Shown: positions 12,117-23,357, numbered from the stretch's first letter. The stretch is 64,000 nucleotides of DNA from Allolobophora icterica (GCA_963556255.1 OY744613.1:53435672-53499671); one strand, 5' to 3'. Notes: a model not told the origin generated them from the sequence alone. Numbers and translations are program-made.

Positions 12117-12679
12117 ATATATAGGCCTATACCTAAGCACTTAGTGACTAATGGACATGACGTACATAATTTATATAGTAGAAGACAGTCATCAAGATCT
12201 TGCATTTAATAAAGGGCAAATCTCAGGCGCACCAGACCGGTAGTCAATTGTTGAAATTATCAATGTTAAAGCGTCGTAGAATTACACAGGTGCATATGCC
12301 AGGTTGGGTGGAAAAGGGAAAGTAAGTTTAAAACAGTGCTTTACAATAATTATGCAGGGATGGGATAACAGTAGGCACGATGAGTTTTCAGCCCAATTCA
12401 CTAGAAGACTCTGTTATTATATGGATCAGGGTGAATGAATAAGTTAAAGTCGGGCGTGCCAACCAACAGTCAACTGAGGTTCGCAAGTTGCCGGTGGGTT
12501 TAGTAGGCCTAATAAAATCACATGCTCAAACCAGGCGATGCTACGATGATACAAATCGTCATTTAACGCTATAAACACAACACGGTACATCTGCAATCTA
12601 GACGATCCTTTGCTGATATTATTAGTTGGGGCCCTATGCAATCTAGACCAAACTATACCGGCAATGCTGATGACACCAA
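12117..12679. other. No gene recognised between hAT-like element 2 and the RTE LINE
   Basis: No coding frame is supported. This stretch lies between the hAT-like element and the point where the RTE LINE frame resumes (YEEMYNN, from about 12,683). It is therefore probably the far 5' end of the minus-strand LINE insertion or another inserted sequence. No target duplication could be matched with the left junction near 6,007. Confidence 0.35.
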
Positions 12680-14310
12680 CATTATGAAGAAATGTACAAC
12701 AACGGAAATCAGGTGGACAGGACAGTATTAGAAGAGCTACCAATAGGTAACGAACACGAACAGATGTCAAACATACTAGAAAGTGAAGTGAAATCAGCCA
12801 TCAGGAACCTAAAACACAAGAAAGCACCGGGAGAAGACAACATAACAGCAGAGATGATGCAAGCTGGAGAGCAGAGCACAATAGAGATGATGCACAAACT
12901 GTGTAACAAAATCTATGAAAGCAAAGAGTGCCCCAAGGACTGGGGTAAAGCAGTAATAGTACCATTACACAAAAAGGGAGATAGAAAAGAATGTAGCAAC
13001 TATCGAGCTATAAGTCTAACAAGCATAGCAGGAAAGGTGTACACCAAAATCTTACAACAACGTCTAAAAAGGTACGTTGAAGAGGCAATGAGTGAAGAGC
13101 AGGCGGGTTTTAGGAAGGGAAGAGGCACAACGGACCAGATATTTGTAATCAGGCAACTCTCGGAAAAACATATAGAGCGGAATAAAACACGGTACAATAA
13201 TTTCATAGACTACAAACAGGCATTTGACAGTGTGTGGCAAGAGGGACTGTGGAGATCAATGAGACACTGTGGAATACCGGAAGAGCTCGTACTGTTAATA
13301 GAAGACCTGTACAACAAGTATGTAAGTGCAGTACGAGTAGACGGTGAATTGACACAATGGTTTAAAATCAAGGTAGGAGTGAGACAGGGATGCGGAATGT
13401 CATCAGATTTATTTAACCTGCTACTGGAGATGGTGATGAGACTTGCAACGGGACGAGAGGAAGTAGGCATAAACATCAACGGACGAATAACAGACAATCT
13501 ACGATTTGCTGATGATTTCGATTTAATAGCCAACACAAGCAAGAATCTACAGGAGCTTACAGATCGAGTAGACAGCAGCAGCAAGAGACTGGGATTTAGA
13601 ATAAACGTAGAAAAAACAAAAACCATGACAATTGGAAAACAGCACGAGGAGATAAATATAAAGATAGGAGAAACAACATTAGAACAAGTCACGAAATTCG
13701 TATACCTAGGAGAAGCGATAACGGAAGATGGCAATTGCACAGAAGACATCAAAAGAAGATGTGGATTGGCCTGCGCGGCATTCGGAGGATTGAACAAAAT
13801 GTGGAAGACAAAAAACATCTCCATCGGAACCAAGATGAGACTATACCATGCCTTGGTGGAACCAGTGCTGCTATATCGATCAGAGTGTTTGTGCTTGAAG
13901 AGAGAAGATGAAAGAAGACTATTGGTAACAGAGATGAGCTGGCTGAGGAGAATAAGGGGCAGAAGTAGAAGGGAAAGAATCAGAAATATAACAACAAGGA
14001 AGGAGTTGGGCGCAGAGGTAACGGTAGTAGAAAAGATACAAGAAAGAAGACTCAAGTGGTTTGGCCATGTAGAAAGGATGGACAACAGCAGATTACCAGT
14101 CGCAGCCCTACATGGGTGGATCGAGGGAGAGAGAAGTAGAGGGAGACCACGAAAAAAGTGGATGGACAATGTCAAGGAAGACTTGAAGAGCAAAGGCACG
14201 GATTTAACCATGGTGCGCGAAACTGTCAGAGACAGAACACTATGGAGAAACTTCATAAGAGCCTTATCGTCGGGAAACTGATGGAAGAGAAGAAAGAAGA
14301 GAAAGAAGAG
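12680..14310 (+). pseudogene. RTE-type LINE, 3' piece (reverse transcriptase and C-terminal domain)
   Basis: This is the reverse-transcriptase half of the LINE beginning near 2,180. The frame is open from before 12,692 to a stop at 14,279-14,281. Motifs in order are KSAIRNLKHKKAPGEDNI, YRAISLTSIAGKVYTKIL, EQAGFRKGRGTTDQ, the motif A block FIDYKQAFDSVW, GVRQGCGMSSDLFNLLLE (motif B) and LRFADDFDLIA (motif C, FADD). A C-terminal segment WFGHVERM followed by SRGRPRKKWMDNV is characteristic of RTE-like LINEs. The domain itself looks intact, but separation from its endonuclease by a 6.7-kb insertion makes it non-functional as an element. Confidence 0.8.
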
Positions 14311-15109
14311 AGAAATGTCAAAACAAAAATAATTCCGATGGCAGTGATTAGTATCATAGTGCCAATGTCATTTGATGTAAAAATAAGTAAGCAAGTATTT
14401 TCTGTATTATCCAGTTGCGAACAGCATTCTGGGGAACACATGTTATACGACAAAGTCATAAAGCATACGAATTGTCAGGATCTGACAGCAATGAATACTG
14501 ACAAAGTCCAATGTCTCAGCTTTCAACATGGTGTGATGGTGATATTTCAGTTCATTGACTGTAGAAGGCAGCAAAGCAGTCAACATGTAAACCAACATGA
14601 CATTAACTACACTGGCGTGAAACGTTCTTGCCACAATGCGCACACCTCCTCGGTGTGATCCATGTGGTCATATCTCACCTTTAGCAGCACTCGCTTCCTC
14701 TGCAGTATACAGGCTCCATGCTCCGTTCTGAGCGGGTTGAGTACTTCAGAAGATGTGCATTGACACTGCGCCGGTTGAGTACTCATTCCAAGAGATCAAA
14801 TTTCTCAAATTTCTCCACTGGAATTACCATGTCTATAGAGCATCCAAGCGTTGTTAACGGATGCACTGACCAAGAAGGAGAAGACTGGCCACCACCAATT
14901 CTTAATGCGGATTGAGATCCGGTAGGTTGCAATGTTTTGGTCAGCACGGTCGACGCCACCCGTGAATCTGTTGTAGGCACTGACCAGAGATGGTCTTCTT
15001 GTCCTTGTTTGGCCAACGCCATGCTTGACCTAGTGATGCTGCAGAATGACAGTTTGATGCCAGCGTAACAATGTTCCTGTCGTGCCACTGAACTAAGATG
15101 ACCTAGACA
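14311..15109. other. No gene recognised
   Basis: Open frames on both strands (14,158-14,658 and 14,783-15,115) have unremarkable translations. A phrase related to GGTTGAGTACT occurs twice (near 14,736 and 14,773). I see no repeat or RNA gene here. Confidence 0.4.
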
Positions 15110-15312
15110 ATGCAATGTTGGGCCTTCTCAGTGGCTGAGCCTTCCATCTGGAATGGAGTGTCCTTGAAGCTGCGTGTTCCGCGTAGGGATAATTCATGTA
15201 CTTTTTATCAGCGTTTGTAAAGAATTTTTTTCGCCTGGGCTGGGCTGGGAGCGCTTCTGAGTAGATATCTTGAAGGAGCGCTATATAAATTTATTGAATA
15301 AATGAATAAATG
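15110..15312 (+). pseudogene. L2/CR1-type LINE 3' end with (AATA/AATG)n tail
   Basis: The + strand reads FSVAEPSIWNGVSLKLRVP, the conserved C-terminal block of L2/CR1 ORF2. It is followed by a GGGAGCGCTTCTGA-spacer-GAGCGCTATATAAAT tail and a (GAATAAAT)n-type terminus. The layout parallels the tails at 2,830-2,910 and 17,938-18,016. Confidence 0.6.
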
Positions 15313-16226
15313 AAAATAATATTCCTAATTTTGGACATGAATGAGGATGAGTGACTAAAACGTAAGCCTGTTAGTGATGGTTTGCACATTGAACCAAAAC
15401 CCATATTACGGTACCATATATGCTCAGCGTCCTTTTAAAAGAACGGCAAGTTTTCGTCAAAAATTACCAAAATAAAAAATTGTTCTTTGCGAAAATGAAG
15501 TGATAAAGGAACGCAGCCATATAATAGCTACTCAAAACTCCAAAGAAAATTATTTTATATAATAGCTGAATAGTAAAAATAAATAACCATTTCTTCTTGA
15601 TGGGCGGTATTTCTGGATCCCAAAATTTCACAACTTTGAGTGTTAAAAGCACAAGCAAAATCTAAAACTTCTGTAAATTTTGGCACGGGTATTTGTTTCA
15701 TAGTAAGACGCCAGAAAACAATAAAATATGAAATAATTTGATGTGATCTAAAAAATAAGTAAGTAAATATTACTGTCCTTTTAAAAGGACGTGGTCATTA
15801 ACGGGTAAGATCAGTTATCAAATCTACATGCTCAGTTTTTTTTAAACTTTATCTAGCTTAAGCCTTGCAAGTTGGTTTTACCGTTGTAATTACAGACGTA
15901 AGTAAGGTGTCCCCACTAGCGGGATTTTTTCCCTTCTGGGCCTACCTTTGTAACCATCTTGCACCTCTGATTTAGTTATTGTCTCTTTGATGTATGGCAT
16001 ATATTCTTGGTTCCAATAAAGGATTATGTTATGTTTTGTTATGTTAAGGAGATAAAGGCACATTTAGGAAGGCCTAGAGGCAGAGTGTTGCAGTAATCAA
16101 GATGAGAAGAGATGAAGGCATGAACGGATGTGAAGAGTGCAGATGAAACCGATCGTTTGGCGGCCTCAGGTGAAAGTAACAAGAACGGGTGAGAGTAGTG
16201 ATGTGTCTGTGTATATATGTATATAT
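15313..16226. other. No gene recognised; AT-rich, probable LINE tail near 16,000
   Basis: The sequence is AT-rich and without supportable coding. Two near-palindromes (CGTCCTTTTAAAAGAACG near 15,430 and GTCCTTTTAAAAGGAC near 15,776) bracket about 350 bp and might be ends of a small element, but no target duplication is evident. A TTATG-repeat terminus near 16,022-16,046 after a TCCAATAAAGG-type sequence resembles a LINE 3' tail. Confidence 0.4.
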
Positions 16227-16689
16227 TAGGGTGGGGCAAAAAGTAATAAAAACTCGAGTTCAGTTCCCGGACAAACCTAAATCAAAGGTCCATGTTAAAG
16301 TTGATATTGCACCAAAAATGGATTTTTGATATATTATCACCGTTTTCTAGCAACTTTGTCTGAAACACCAGACCGAAAACGCAATATGTTGTAAAATGAG
16401 AGCTGGTCTTACATCAGCCGGTTTAATGGTTATGACTTTCAAATTTAGAACCCAAAGTTAGAGCTACAAGCAACAATGTGTAATAAAATAAATGAAAAAG
16501 CATCTGGCACAGTACTGCAGTGTAAGTGTTTAACTTAGTTCAGGAAATCAGCTTCAGTTTCTATAGTTGGCAAGTCCAATCTTGATATCTTCATTTGAAT
16601 GATAACACCCTGGCGTGAGTCATGTCCGTGAACTCGGCCTCAGACTGCAGAAACTCTACTTAAACTGTCCTCTTATCTGTCCTCTCTGG

Positions 16690-18016
16690 TAGCTACACTG
16701 CGTTTGACAGACCCCAGATCTTGTTGCTTGCTCTATTTGACATCTCTGCTGCCTTTGACATGGTTGACCATGAGATCCTCCTGCAACGTCTCGAGTACCC
16801 AAGTGGTCTCGTGGGCTCATCTCTTCGGGTCCTATCTTACAGATCGCACACAAACGATAATTATCTGGGGTGACTCCAGACAAATTGGGTGACGGTCAAG
16901 TTTGTTGTCCCCCAGGGATCAGTACTTGGCCCACTCCTTTATCTGCTTTATACAGCTGATATTTCCTCCATCTTTGTAACACATTCAAGTTTTAACCACT
17001 GGCCGCCTCTATGCTGATGACGCCCAAGTCTACGTGCATGGGCCCCTGTATGCTCAGCTGTTTCTTATTGCTCGCATTGATACTCTCTTTCATGACCTTC
17101 AAGCATGACTGTCCTTAAACCTGTTTCCTTTAAACCCAGCAAACACCCAATTGATTTGGTTTGCTACTCGTCAACAACTGGCCAAGGTTGACTACCCTCT
17201 TTTATCTCAAAGCTTTCCTTCTCTGCATCTGTTCGTAACCTGGGTATAATTCTGGATAGCTCCCTTTCTTTTTCTGACCATATATCTCTAATCTCACCCG
17301 CTTGTGCTACTACCATCTGCGACGTCTCAAGGCTATCCGAAGACCTGTCTCCTCTCCAGTCTTTACCTCCATTGTCTATGCCTTTATCTGCTCTCGCATT
17401 GATTACTGTAACTCCCTGTTTGCTTCCCCCCAGTCCATCTCTCCCTTCTACAATCTGTTCTTAAAGCAGCTGCCAGACTAATCGCCGTCTCCCACGATTC
17501 TTCCATATTTCCACATTCATGTTTGAACATCTTCACTGGATTCCTCTTACTGCCCGCAATGCCCCGCATCCAACTAAAGTTACTTATATGACTTATTTGT
17601 TCCCCCAGTGAGAAAGGTGATGGTCCAGTCTCGTTCCAGCTAAAGGTACTTATCCATATTTGCCGATCTTACATGGGACTTGCTCCTCAATACCTCTGTG
17701 ACCCATTGCGTCTTCCTACTTCAGCTAGCTCCCTTCGCCCTCCTCGCTCCTCTGATCGACTTGACTCATTTGTTCCCCCAGTGAGAACGGTGATGGCCCA
17801 GTCTCGTTCCTTTGTTACTATTGGCCCTCCATTGTGGAATCAGCTTCCTCCTTCGGCCCGGGCTGCAGTACTATCCGGTGGTCCTGCCACAGCTTTTCGT
17901 TGTCTTTAAACCTGCCTTTATTCCCGAGAACCTTCGCACTGGGAGCGCCTTTGATTGGTGGGAACTTGGTAGAGGCACTTAATAAGTTTTTAAATACAAT
18001 ACAATACAATACAATA
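16690..18016 (+). pseudogene. Decayed L2-type LINE (reverse transcriptase and 3' tail)
   Basis: The motif A block appears as LLLALFDISAAFDMVDHEIL (about 16,720-16,780), motif B as VPQGSVLGPLLYLLYTADI (about 16,905-16,965) and motif C as LYADDAQVYVHG (about 17,010-17,045), in shifting frames with several stops. The C-terminal block LAPQYLCDPLRLPTSASSLR with GPPLWNQLPPS is at 17,673-17,909. The 3' tail follows, GCACTGGGAGCGCC to (ACAAT)n at 18,016. A stretch near 17,600-17,650 and 17,760-17,810 repeats a TTTGTTCCCCCAGTGAGAA phrase, a possible internal partial duplication. Confidence 0.75.
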
Positions 18017-18222
18017 TCGTAGTGTACTGTGTAGTGTGTAATTTGTGTATTAAAGTGATTGTGTAATATACTATAGTCGACATTAATGAGTTTCTATGAC
18101 CCTATTGTAATAAGATTAATGCATTTGTTATTTATTTCTAATGAACTATATGACGTCACACATTTTTCAAAGTTGCGACCCCTAGACATGATACAAAATA
18201 TGAAAATTAATTATTTCATTAA

Positions 18223-19076
18223 CCCTCGGGCTACCAAGGGGGGGGTGGTTACCACCCCCCCCCCACGTTTTTCTGGAAAAACTTTTTTTGCACATGGAAT
18301 ATAATTTTGACATTTTAGGTAGCTGTAGGGGGTCCATTTGCGCAAATTTTGAGGTAAAAGTCGTGATGATATCCCACGCCATAAAAAAGTTATACCCGAT
18401 ATAGCCTAGGTACCACTTATGAAATCAGGAATTTCTCTCGTCAGCTGTTAGCTGTTGTCGACTATAAAGGTATTCATTATTCTTTCTGGAAGAGAAACAA
18501 CTATGCCATTCTTTAGAGGGAATTTAGGGTTATATTTACTTGCTTAGTTATTTGTCTTTTGATAACCGGAAGTGATCATAATGAATAATAATACGCTTTT
18601 TCAGTGTGAAAATCACTGATGCAATATCACAACGTAAACCGATATGGTTGGGTATGGGGAAGGGCTATAAACAGTTGAAGCAGAATACTAACAGAGTAAA
18701 GCAGTGCTGTGAAGTGTTCAAGAAGCCGGTTTGCAGGAAGCATTCGCACAAAACAATGAAAGTAACTTGCAATAACTGCAAGGACCACTGACGTTTTTTT
18801 TTACTGCCGGGAAAAATTACATAATTTCTTGTTTCATGTTTTCATGTTGATATAGCTGCACGCCTTTAGGTTTTGTCTGTAACTAAAACAGACTTTGGAA
18901 TAGTTTGTATTGTTGAAAATTAAGCCTCATTATATTTATTATATTTAGAATATTCTTGGATACATAGTTCAGTTTCAAAACCCACATCATTTATATATTT
19001 TTGTCCAGGTATTTACGTAACAATCGTAATTGTCTATGGGCATATATATATACACACACATACCGGTAATAATGTG

Positions 19077-19174
<98 letters not shown>

Positions 19175-19473
19175 TCTTGCGTGTCGATGTAGGGCCTTAC
19201 GTCATAATATTAATTGATCAATAGTACAAATTGTGTGCGATAATATCAGATATCGTTAAATGGACCGGTGCCTTTGTTAAAAACTATATAATTTCGAGAT
19301 GCATTCATATATTTTACAACTAAATATACCATTCTTTTCAGAAATGAATGCTGAATCAAATGCTGTATTACACGATATGATATCTTAAACCAAACACGAA
19401 ATTCCGGGGGGGGGGTGGTAACCACCCCCCCCCTTGGTAGCCGATGTCGCAAAAAACCTTGGTAGCCTGAGGG
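18223..19473. mobile_element. piggyBac-like non-autonomous element (TTAA target)
   Basis: The inverted ends are CCCTCGGGCTACCAAGG at 18,223 and CCTTGGTAGCCTGAGGG ending at 19,473 (two mismatches). They are flanked by TTAA at 18,219-18,222 and 19,474-19,477. TTAA duplication with CCC-starting ends is the piggyBac signature. Next to each end lies a G/C-run palindrome of the form GGGGGTGGTTACCACCCCC, which would form strong hairpins. The interior is AT-rich, contains a (TA)n microsatellite and no recognisable transposase. It is nested in hAT-like element 3. Confidence 0.8.
19084..19171. repeat. (TA)n microsatellite
   Basis: This is an uninterrupted run of about 44 TA dinucleotides inside the piggyBac-like element. 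Short (TA)n and (CA)n runs precede it (19,044-19,083). Confidence 0.95.
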
Positions 19474-19640
19474 TTAACCAGTAGATGAGGGAGCTTCTAT
19501 TTATCGTTGTCTGGTTGAGGCAACCGGGATTTGCCCCACCCTAGTATATATATATATATGCATGCATACATGTGTTTATGTATGTATGACATGCATTATG
19601 TATCTACGTGCATAATTATGGGTCTTTGTAGTTTATCGAA

Positions 19641-19742
19641 CACATTCCAGTTAAGTTGAAAAAGAACACATTCCAGTTAAGTTGAAAAAGAACACATCCC
19701 AGTTAAGTTGAAAAGGGACACATTCCAGTTAAGTTGAAAGGG
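19641..19742. repeat. 26-bp minisatellite, four copies
   Basis: Copies start at 19,641, 19,667, 19,693 and 19,719 with the core CACATTCCAGTTAAGTTGAA and a variable A/G-rich spacer. The later copies carry single substitutions. The array has no coding content. Confidence 0.9.
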
Positions 19743-21007
19743 AACATTATATCAACAGCAGAAACAGATGGAAGAGATATAATAAAAGAGAAAGAGATAT
19801 AGGATTCAGGGAGGGAGAGGTGGACGGATGGATTGAGAGGAGGAAGACATGGGAAGAGATAGACAGTATTACACACCTACACACACAAACGGTCAGGCAG
19901 ACACAAAAATAAATGGGTCAAATCAGCCTTTGAATTATATATCACGTCGATCAGTCGTTGTGACTCGACTCAGTCGACTGTCTAATCACGGTTAATTAAT
20001 CACCTCCTATTAAGTTCAATTGAAACGCTGTCAACGTAAGAGTCGCTTGACATTCAAACAGGTAGTCTCTCACTCGATGACAATCCTCGCCAAGTGGCGT
20101 TGCTACCTCGTCTATCTTCTTCCGCAATCGGTCGAAGGCAACCATTCAACTGATAACTAATGTCCACAGTCTTTGCGATTGTATCTTTTGCCAAAGCGAC
20201 GCTGAATGTCAAAGCTCAATTGACTCACAAAATGCACCTGACAATTCACACGAAATACCAAAGGTTCGCATTAAATCAGCCGACTACTCATCACTTTGTG
20301 GCACTTTGTCAGGAGAAATATTATTAAAAATATTGTCTCCGCTTTCAAACAGACCATGCTATCCATTTGTTTCCATTTTACTAATGTTTTATGGCCATGT
20401 TGGGCATATTTACCCATCCGGACAGTCGTTATCATGATTCCCAAGAAATTACGAGACTAGTCTTAGCACTTTTGATCATAATAGACTTTGCATTTTGCTT
20501 TATAGTTATAACTGAAAGCATGCCATACCCTATAGCAATAGTTATGAAGTAGTCCACATGTATACACTGAAATGAAATGTGTTTACGTGTTTATGTAGAA
20601 CTTTGTGTGTGTGCATATGGCGTTGGATTTATCCGTTTATCTGTCGACTGGGTTAGATAGGCAGAAAGACATTTAAATAAATAGCTAGTTGTTTTTTTTA
20701 GTTCCACGTTTAGTCTCTTAAGAAATTCTTCTCCTTCGACTAAAAGATTATTATTTAGAGAAAATAAAGCGTTATTGTTTTCGAACAAAATTCGCAGCGG
20801 ACGACTTACGAAGAAACACACGAGAGAGGCGTCGACTGGCGAAAGAAAAGCAATCACCAAATAATCGTCTACAGACTATTGGCATCGAGCAAGTCGCGAG
20901 TCGCCATCTATCGACTTTTGACTATCTGACTGTAACAGGGTTAGTCAGTTGCTGTTTAACTAAATGTAAATGCAAATCTCCGAAATTTCTCAACGTCACA
21001 CAAAAGC
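19743..21007. other. Last unique subtelomeric DNA; no gene recognised
   Basis: The sequence is unremarkable and AT-leaning, and no frame has recognisable protein similarity. It stops abruptly at 21,007, where telomeric repeats begin in mid-sequence. This is therefore the last non-telomere-derived DNA in the window. Confidence 0.5.
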
Positions 21008-21046
21008 AGGGTTAGGGTTAGGGTTAGGGTTAGGGTTAGGTTAGGG
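21008..21046 (+). repeat. Telomeric tract T1, (TTAGGG)n, short
   Basis: About six TTAGGG hexamers begin directly after unique sequence (junction AAAAGC/AGGGTTAGGG). They end in the 5-mer variant GGTTAGGTTAGGG next to the 3' end of PLE copy A. The G-rich strand points towards the window end, the same polarity as the terminal array. Confidence 0.95.
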
Positions 21047-21095
21047 ATATACGAAAAAATGAGCACTGGCTCAGTCCGCCCCCGCCTCCATCCGG

Positions 21096-23357
21096 CTATT
21101 TCCTGTTGTTGAGGTTGATTCCGTGAGGTTCCAGTGTCGTGAGTTGATGTTGCCAATACGTTTCCTTCTGCAATATCTTGCTTCTTAGTTTCTTGATGTC
21201 ACCCCTACAAAGAGAAAGCTCCGCAGCAGAAACTGTGTCTATTGGTGTTATTGTTATGTTAGCTATAGAGTGGTACGGTAAGGTAAAGTGTTTAGCTATT
21301 GGAGTGTTCTTAAGGGTTACTATATTAGATCTGTGGTCCGTCAATCTATCACAGAGTCGTCTCAGGGTTTCTCCTACATATTGCTTATTACATAAACTAC
21401 ACGTTATAAGATATACCACATTACAGCTTTTACAGTCAAGTCTATTTGCTATTTTATATTGTCTACGTGTGTATGTACTGTTGAAGGTGTTAGTAACATT
21501 AATGTGCTTACAGGTTTTACATCGGGAACCCATGCATCTAAAGGACCCTCCCTCCTCCCGTGGGTTAATAGGCATGTTATTCTTACGCGGAGCCAGCAGT
21601 TCCCCCAGGTTCTTATTCCTAGAAAAAGCAGGTATTACTCTATAGCCGTTAAACAGAGGAGAGTCCAAGAGCAGTTTCTTCCATTCATAGACCAGTTTGG
21701 TAGCCAGAGAGCTGTAAGGAATGACTATAGGCAGTAGTGCTTTAGCAGAAGAGTTATTGTTGGATCTAGGCCTGTATTCTGTCCAGATGTCTAATTTGGT
21801 TTTTCTTAGTTTTCTTATATTATAACCGCGTATTTTAAGACTATTGAAAAGAATTCGGCAGGCCTGGTCATAATCGCTTTTAAATGACGAAAGTCTTTTA
21901 AATCTTAAAACCTGTGATTTTACTATGCCCATGAACGTGTGCGGAGGATGGAAAGAAGAGTGATGTAGTAGCTGATGCGTGTCAGTTTCCTTAAAATATA
22001 CCTTAGTTTCCAGGGTTGTTATGCCATTTACCATATGTTTGAATATTGTAGTATCCAGGAAGTTTACCGCCGTGTCGCTATAATCGAGTGTAACTTTTAT
22101 ATCAGGTATTATGGAGTTAAGAAATTCCTCAAATTGTTTAAGTTCATCTATCGTACCAGGCCAAAGAAAGAACACGTCATCAAGGAATCTAAAGAATTCT
22201 TCGGGGCTTATATGGAAGCCAGTGCATGCCTTATTATCAAATTCCAGAAGATAGATGTTGGCAAGATTGGGGGCAAAGGTCTTACCCATGGCAGTTCCGA
22301 ATATCTGGAGAAAGAATTTATTGCAGAAGGAGAAGTCATTATTTTTAAGAGCTATCTCAAGCAGTTCCAGTAATTCGTTATCAGGCCTATGTGGATCAGG
22401 ATGTTTATCGAACATGTCCTTGACTATAGCGAGCGTGCGATCAATATTCATATTAGTGTAAAGAGCGGTGATGTCCCCGGTTACCAAGATGTACTTACTG
22501 TCTATTCTACGATGCCTTATTTTATTAATAAAATCATAAGTGTCTTTTATGTAAGATGAATGTTTATTGGCTAAAGGTTTGAGGAAACTATCGATATATT
22601 CACTTACTCTGCGGGATTCTGTGCCGCAATCGCCCACGATCGGCCGTCCCTCCGGCATAATATTAGGTAAAGTCCATTTGCTAATTGGTTTATGTATTTT
22701 AGGTAGGAGATAGAAATGTCTTAATTTATCTGCTTCACTAGCATTAAGATATTCATGCTGCCTCTTAGTTATGTAACCCTGATTGTAAAGATCTTCTAGA
22801 ACACAGTTAATTGCAGGTATATTATGTTTTTGCAAAGGCTCCTCTATACTTTTATAATATTTAGTGTTATCTAATTGTCTATACGCCTCCGTCAGATACG
22901 CCGCCTTATCTAATACACAAACCATCCCTCCCTTATCCGCTGATTTTATAATTATGTTATCGTTAGCGCGCAATTTGCTTATGGCTTGTCTTTGTTCCCT
23001 AGTAATATTATGTTGAGTTTTAATAAGATAAGAGATCTCTTTTAACGGAAATTTGCGCAAAATAGTCTCAGTAGTTTCCTGAAGTTTGGATATGAGTTGT
23101 TGAGCATCAGATCCTAAATCCTTGTACCTAGGCTCCCAGGTACTGGGATGCATAAAGTTCTTAGCATTGCTAATGATATGTTGGGGAGCCTGGTCATCGT
23201 CGCCAAAGTGGTCCCTATATTTAATCGATCTAATTAATTTATGCAAAGATTTTTCAATGCAGGAGTAATCAACCCTATTTATGTTAGGTACAAACGACAG
23301 ACCTAGATCCAACAGGTCAGCTTCAGCTGTCGTTAGTGTTTGCTTCGATAGATTCAT
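21096..23357 (-). CDS. Penelope-like reverse transcriptase with C-terminal GIY-YIG endonuclease (copy A)
   Basis: The 753-residue protein would reverse-transcribe element RNA and nick DNA. Landmarks: the PLE N-terminal block ADKGGMVCVLDKAAYL (140-154), LLPKIHKP (217-224), GRPIVGD (237-243), motif A GDITALYTN (294-302, Asp 295), motif B GTAMGKTFAPNLAN (354-367), motif C FLDD (391-394), VNFLDTTI (431-438). The C-terminus has CKTC (613-616), CKSC (642-645), a GIY-YIG-like core VVYLITC...YVGET (647-663), and conserved Arg and His in RLTDHR (671-676). These match endonuclease-positive PLEs. No stop or frameshift is present. The ATG chosen is the first in frame, but the frame is open upstream through a slippery site at the end of ORF1, so it may be made as an ORF1-RT fusion. 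Confidence 0.93.
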   Translation of the reverse strand: MNLSKQTLTTAEADLLDLGLSFVPNINRVDYSCIEKSLHKLIRSIKYRDHFGDDDQAPQHIISNAKNFMHPSTWEPRYKDLGSDAQQLISKLQETTETILRKFPLKEISYLIKTQHNITREQRQAISKLRANDNIIIKSADKGGMVCVLDKAAYLTEAYRQLDNTKYYKSIEEPLQKHNIPAINCVLEDLYNQGYITKRQHEYLNASEADKLRHFYLLPKIHKPISKWTLPNIMPEGRPIVGDCGTESRRVSEYIDSFLKPLANKHSSYIKDTYDFINKIRHRRIDSKYILVTGDITALYTNMNIDRTLAIVKDMFDKHPDPHRPDNELLELLEIALKNNDFSFCNKFFLQIFGTAMGKTFAPNLANIYLLEFDNKACTGFHISPEEFFRFLDDVFFLWPGTIDELKQFEEFLNSIIPDIKVTLDYSDTAVNFLDTTIFKHMVNGITTLETKVYFKETDTHQLLHHSSFHPPHTFMGIVKSQVLRFKRLSSFKSDYDQACRILFNSLKIRGYNIRKLRKTKLDIWTEYRPRSNNNSSAKALLPIVIPYSSLATKLVYEWKKLLLDSPLFNGYRVIPAFSRNKNLGELLAPRKNNMPINPREEGGSFRCMGSRCKTCKHINVTNTFNSTYTRRQYKIANRLDCKSCNVVYLITCSLCNKQYVGETLRRLCDRLTDHRSNIVTLKNTPIAKHFTLPYHSIANITITPIDTVSAAELSLCRGDIKKLRSKILQKETYWQHQLTTLEPHGINLNNRK

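Larger units (their letters stand above)
16227..19543. mobile_element. hAT-like element 3, composite
   Basis: The inverted ends are TAGGGTGGGGCAAAA at 16,227 and TTTGCCCCACCCTA ending at 19,543. The flanks are an exact 8-bp duplication, GTATATAT (16,219-16,226 and 19,544-19,551). The interior contains a decayed L2-type LINE (16,690-18,016) and a nested piggyBac-like element (18,223-19,473). No transposase frame is recognisable. The target is a TA-rich tract, so the duplication is less distinctive than in elements 1 and 2, but the terminal inverted repeats are clear. Confidence 0.8.

Noticed and set aside
15420..15795. A small inverted-repeat element bounded by CCTTTTAAAAGG-type palindromes
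   Set aside because: Both ends are themselves palindromic and no target duplication or wider inverted similarity could be found. A related palindrome occurs alone near 2,100.
1..21007. Clustered regularly spaced repeats, tRNA or rRNA genes
   Set aside because: No regularly spaced palindromic repeats were seen. The only tandem arrays are the 26-bp minisatellite and microsatellites, and no tRNA-like or rRNA-like sequence was noticed by eye.
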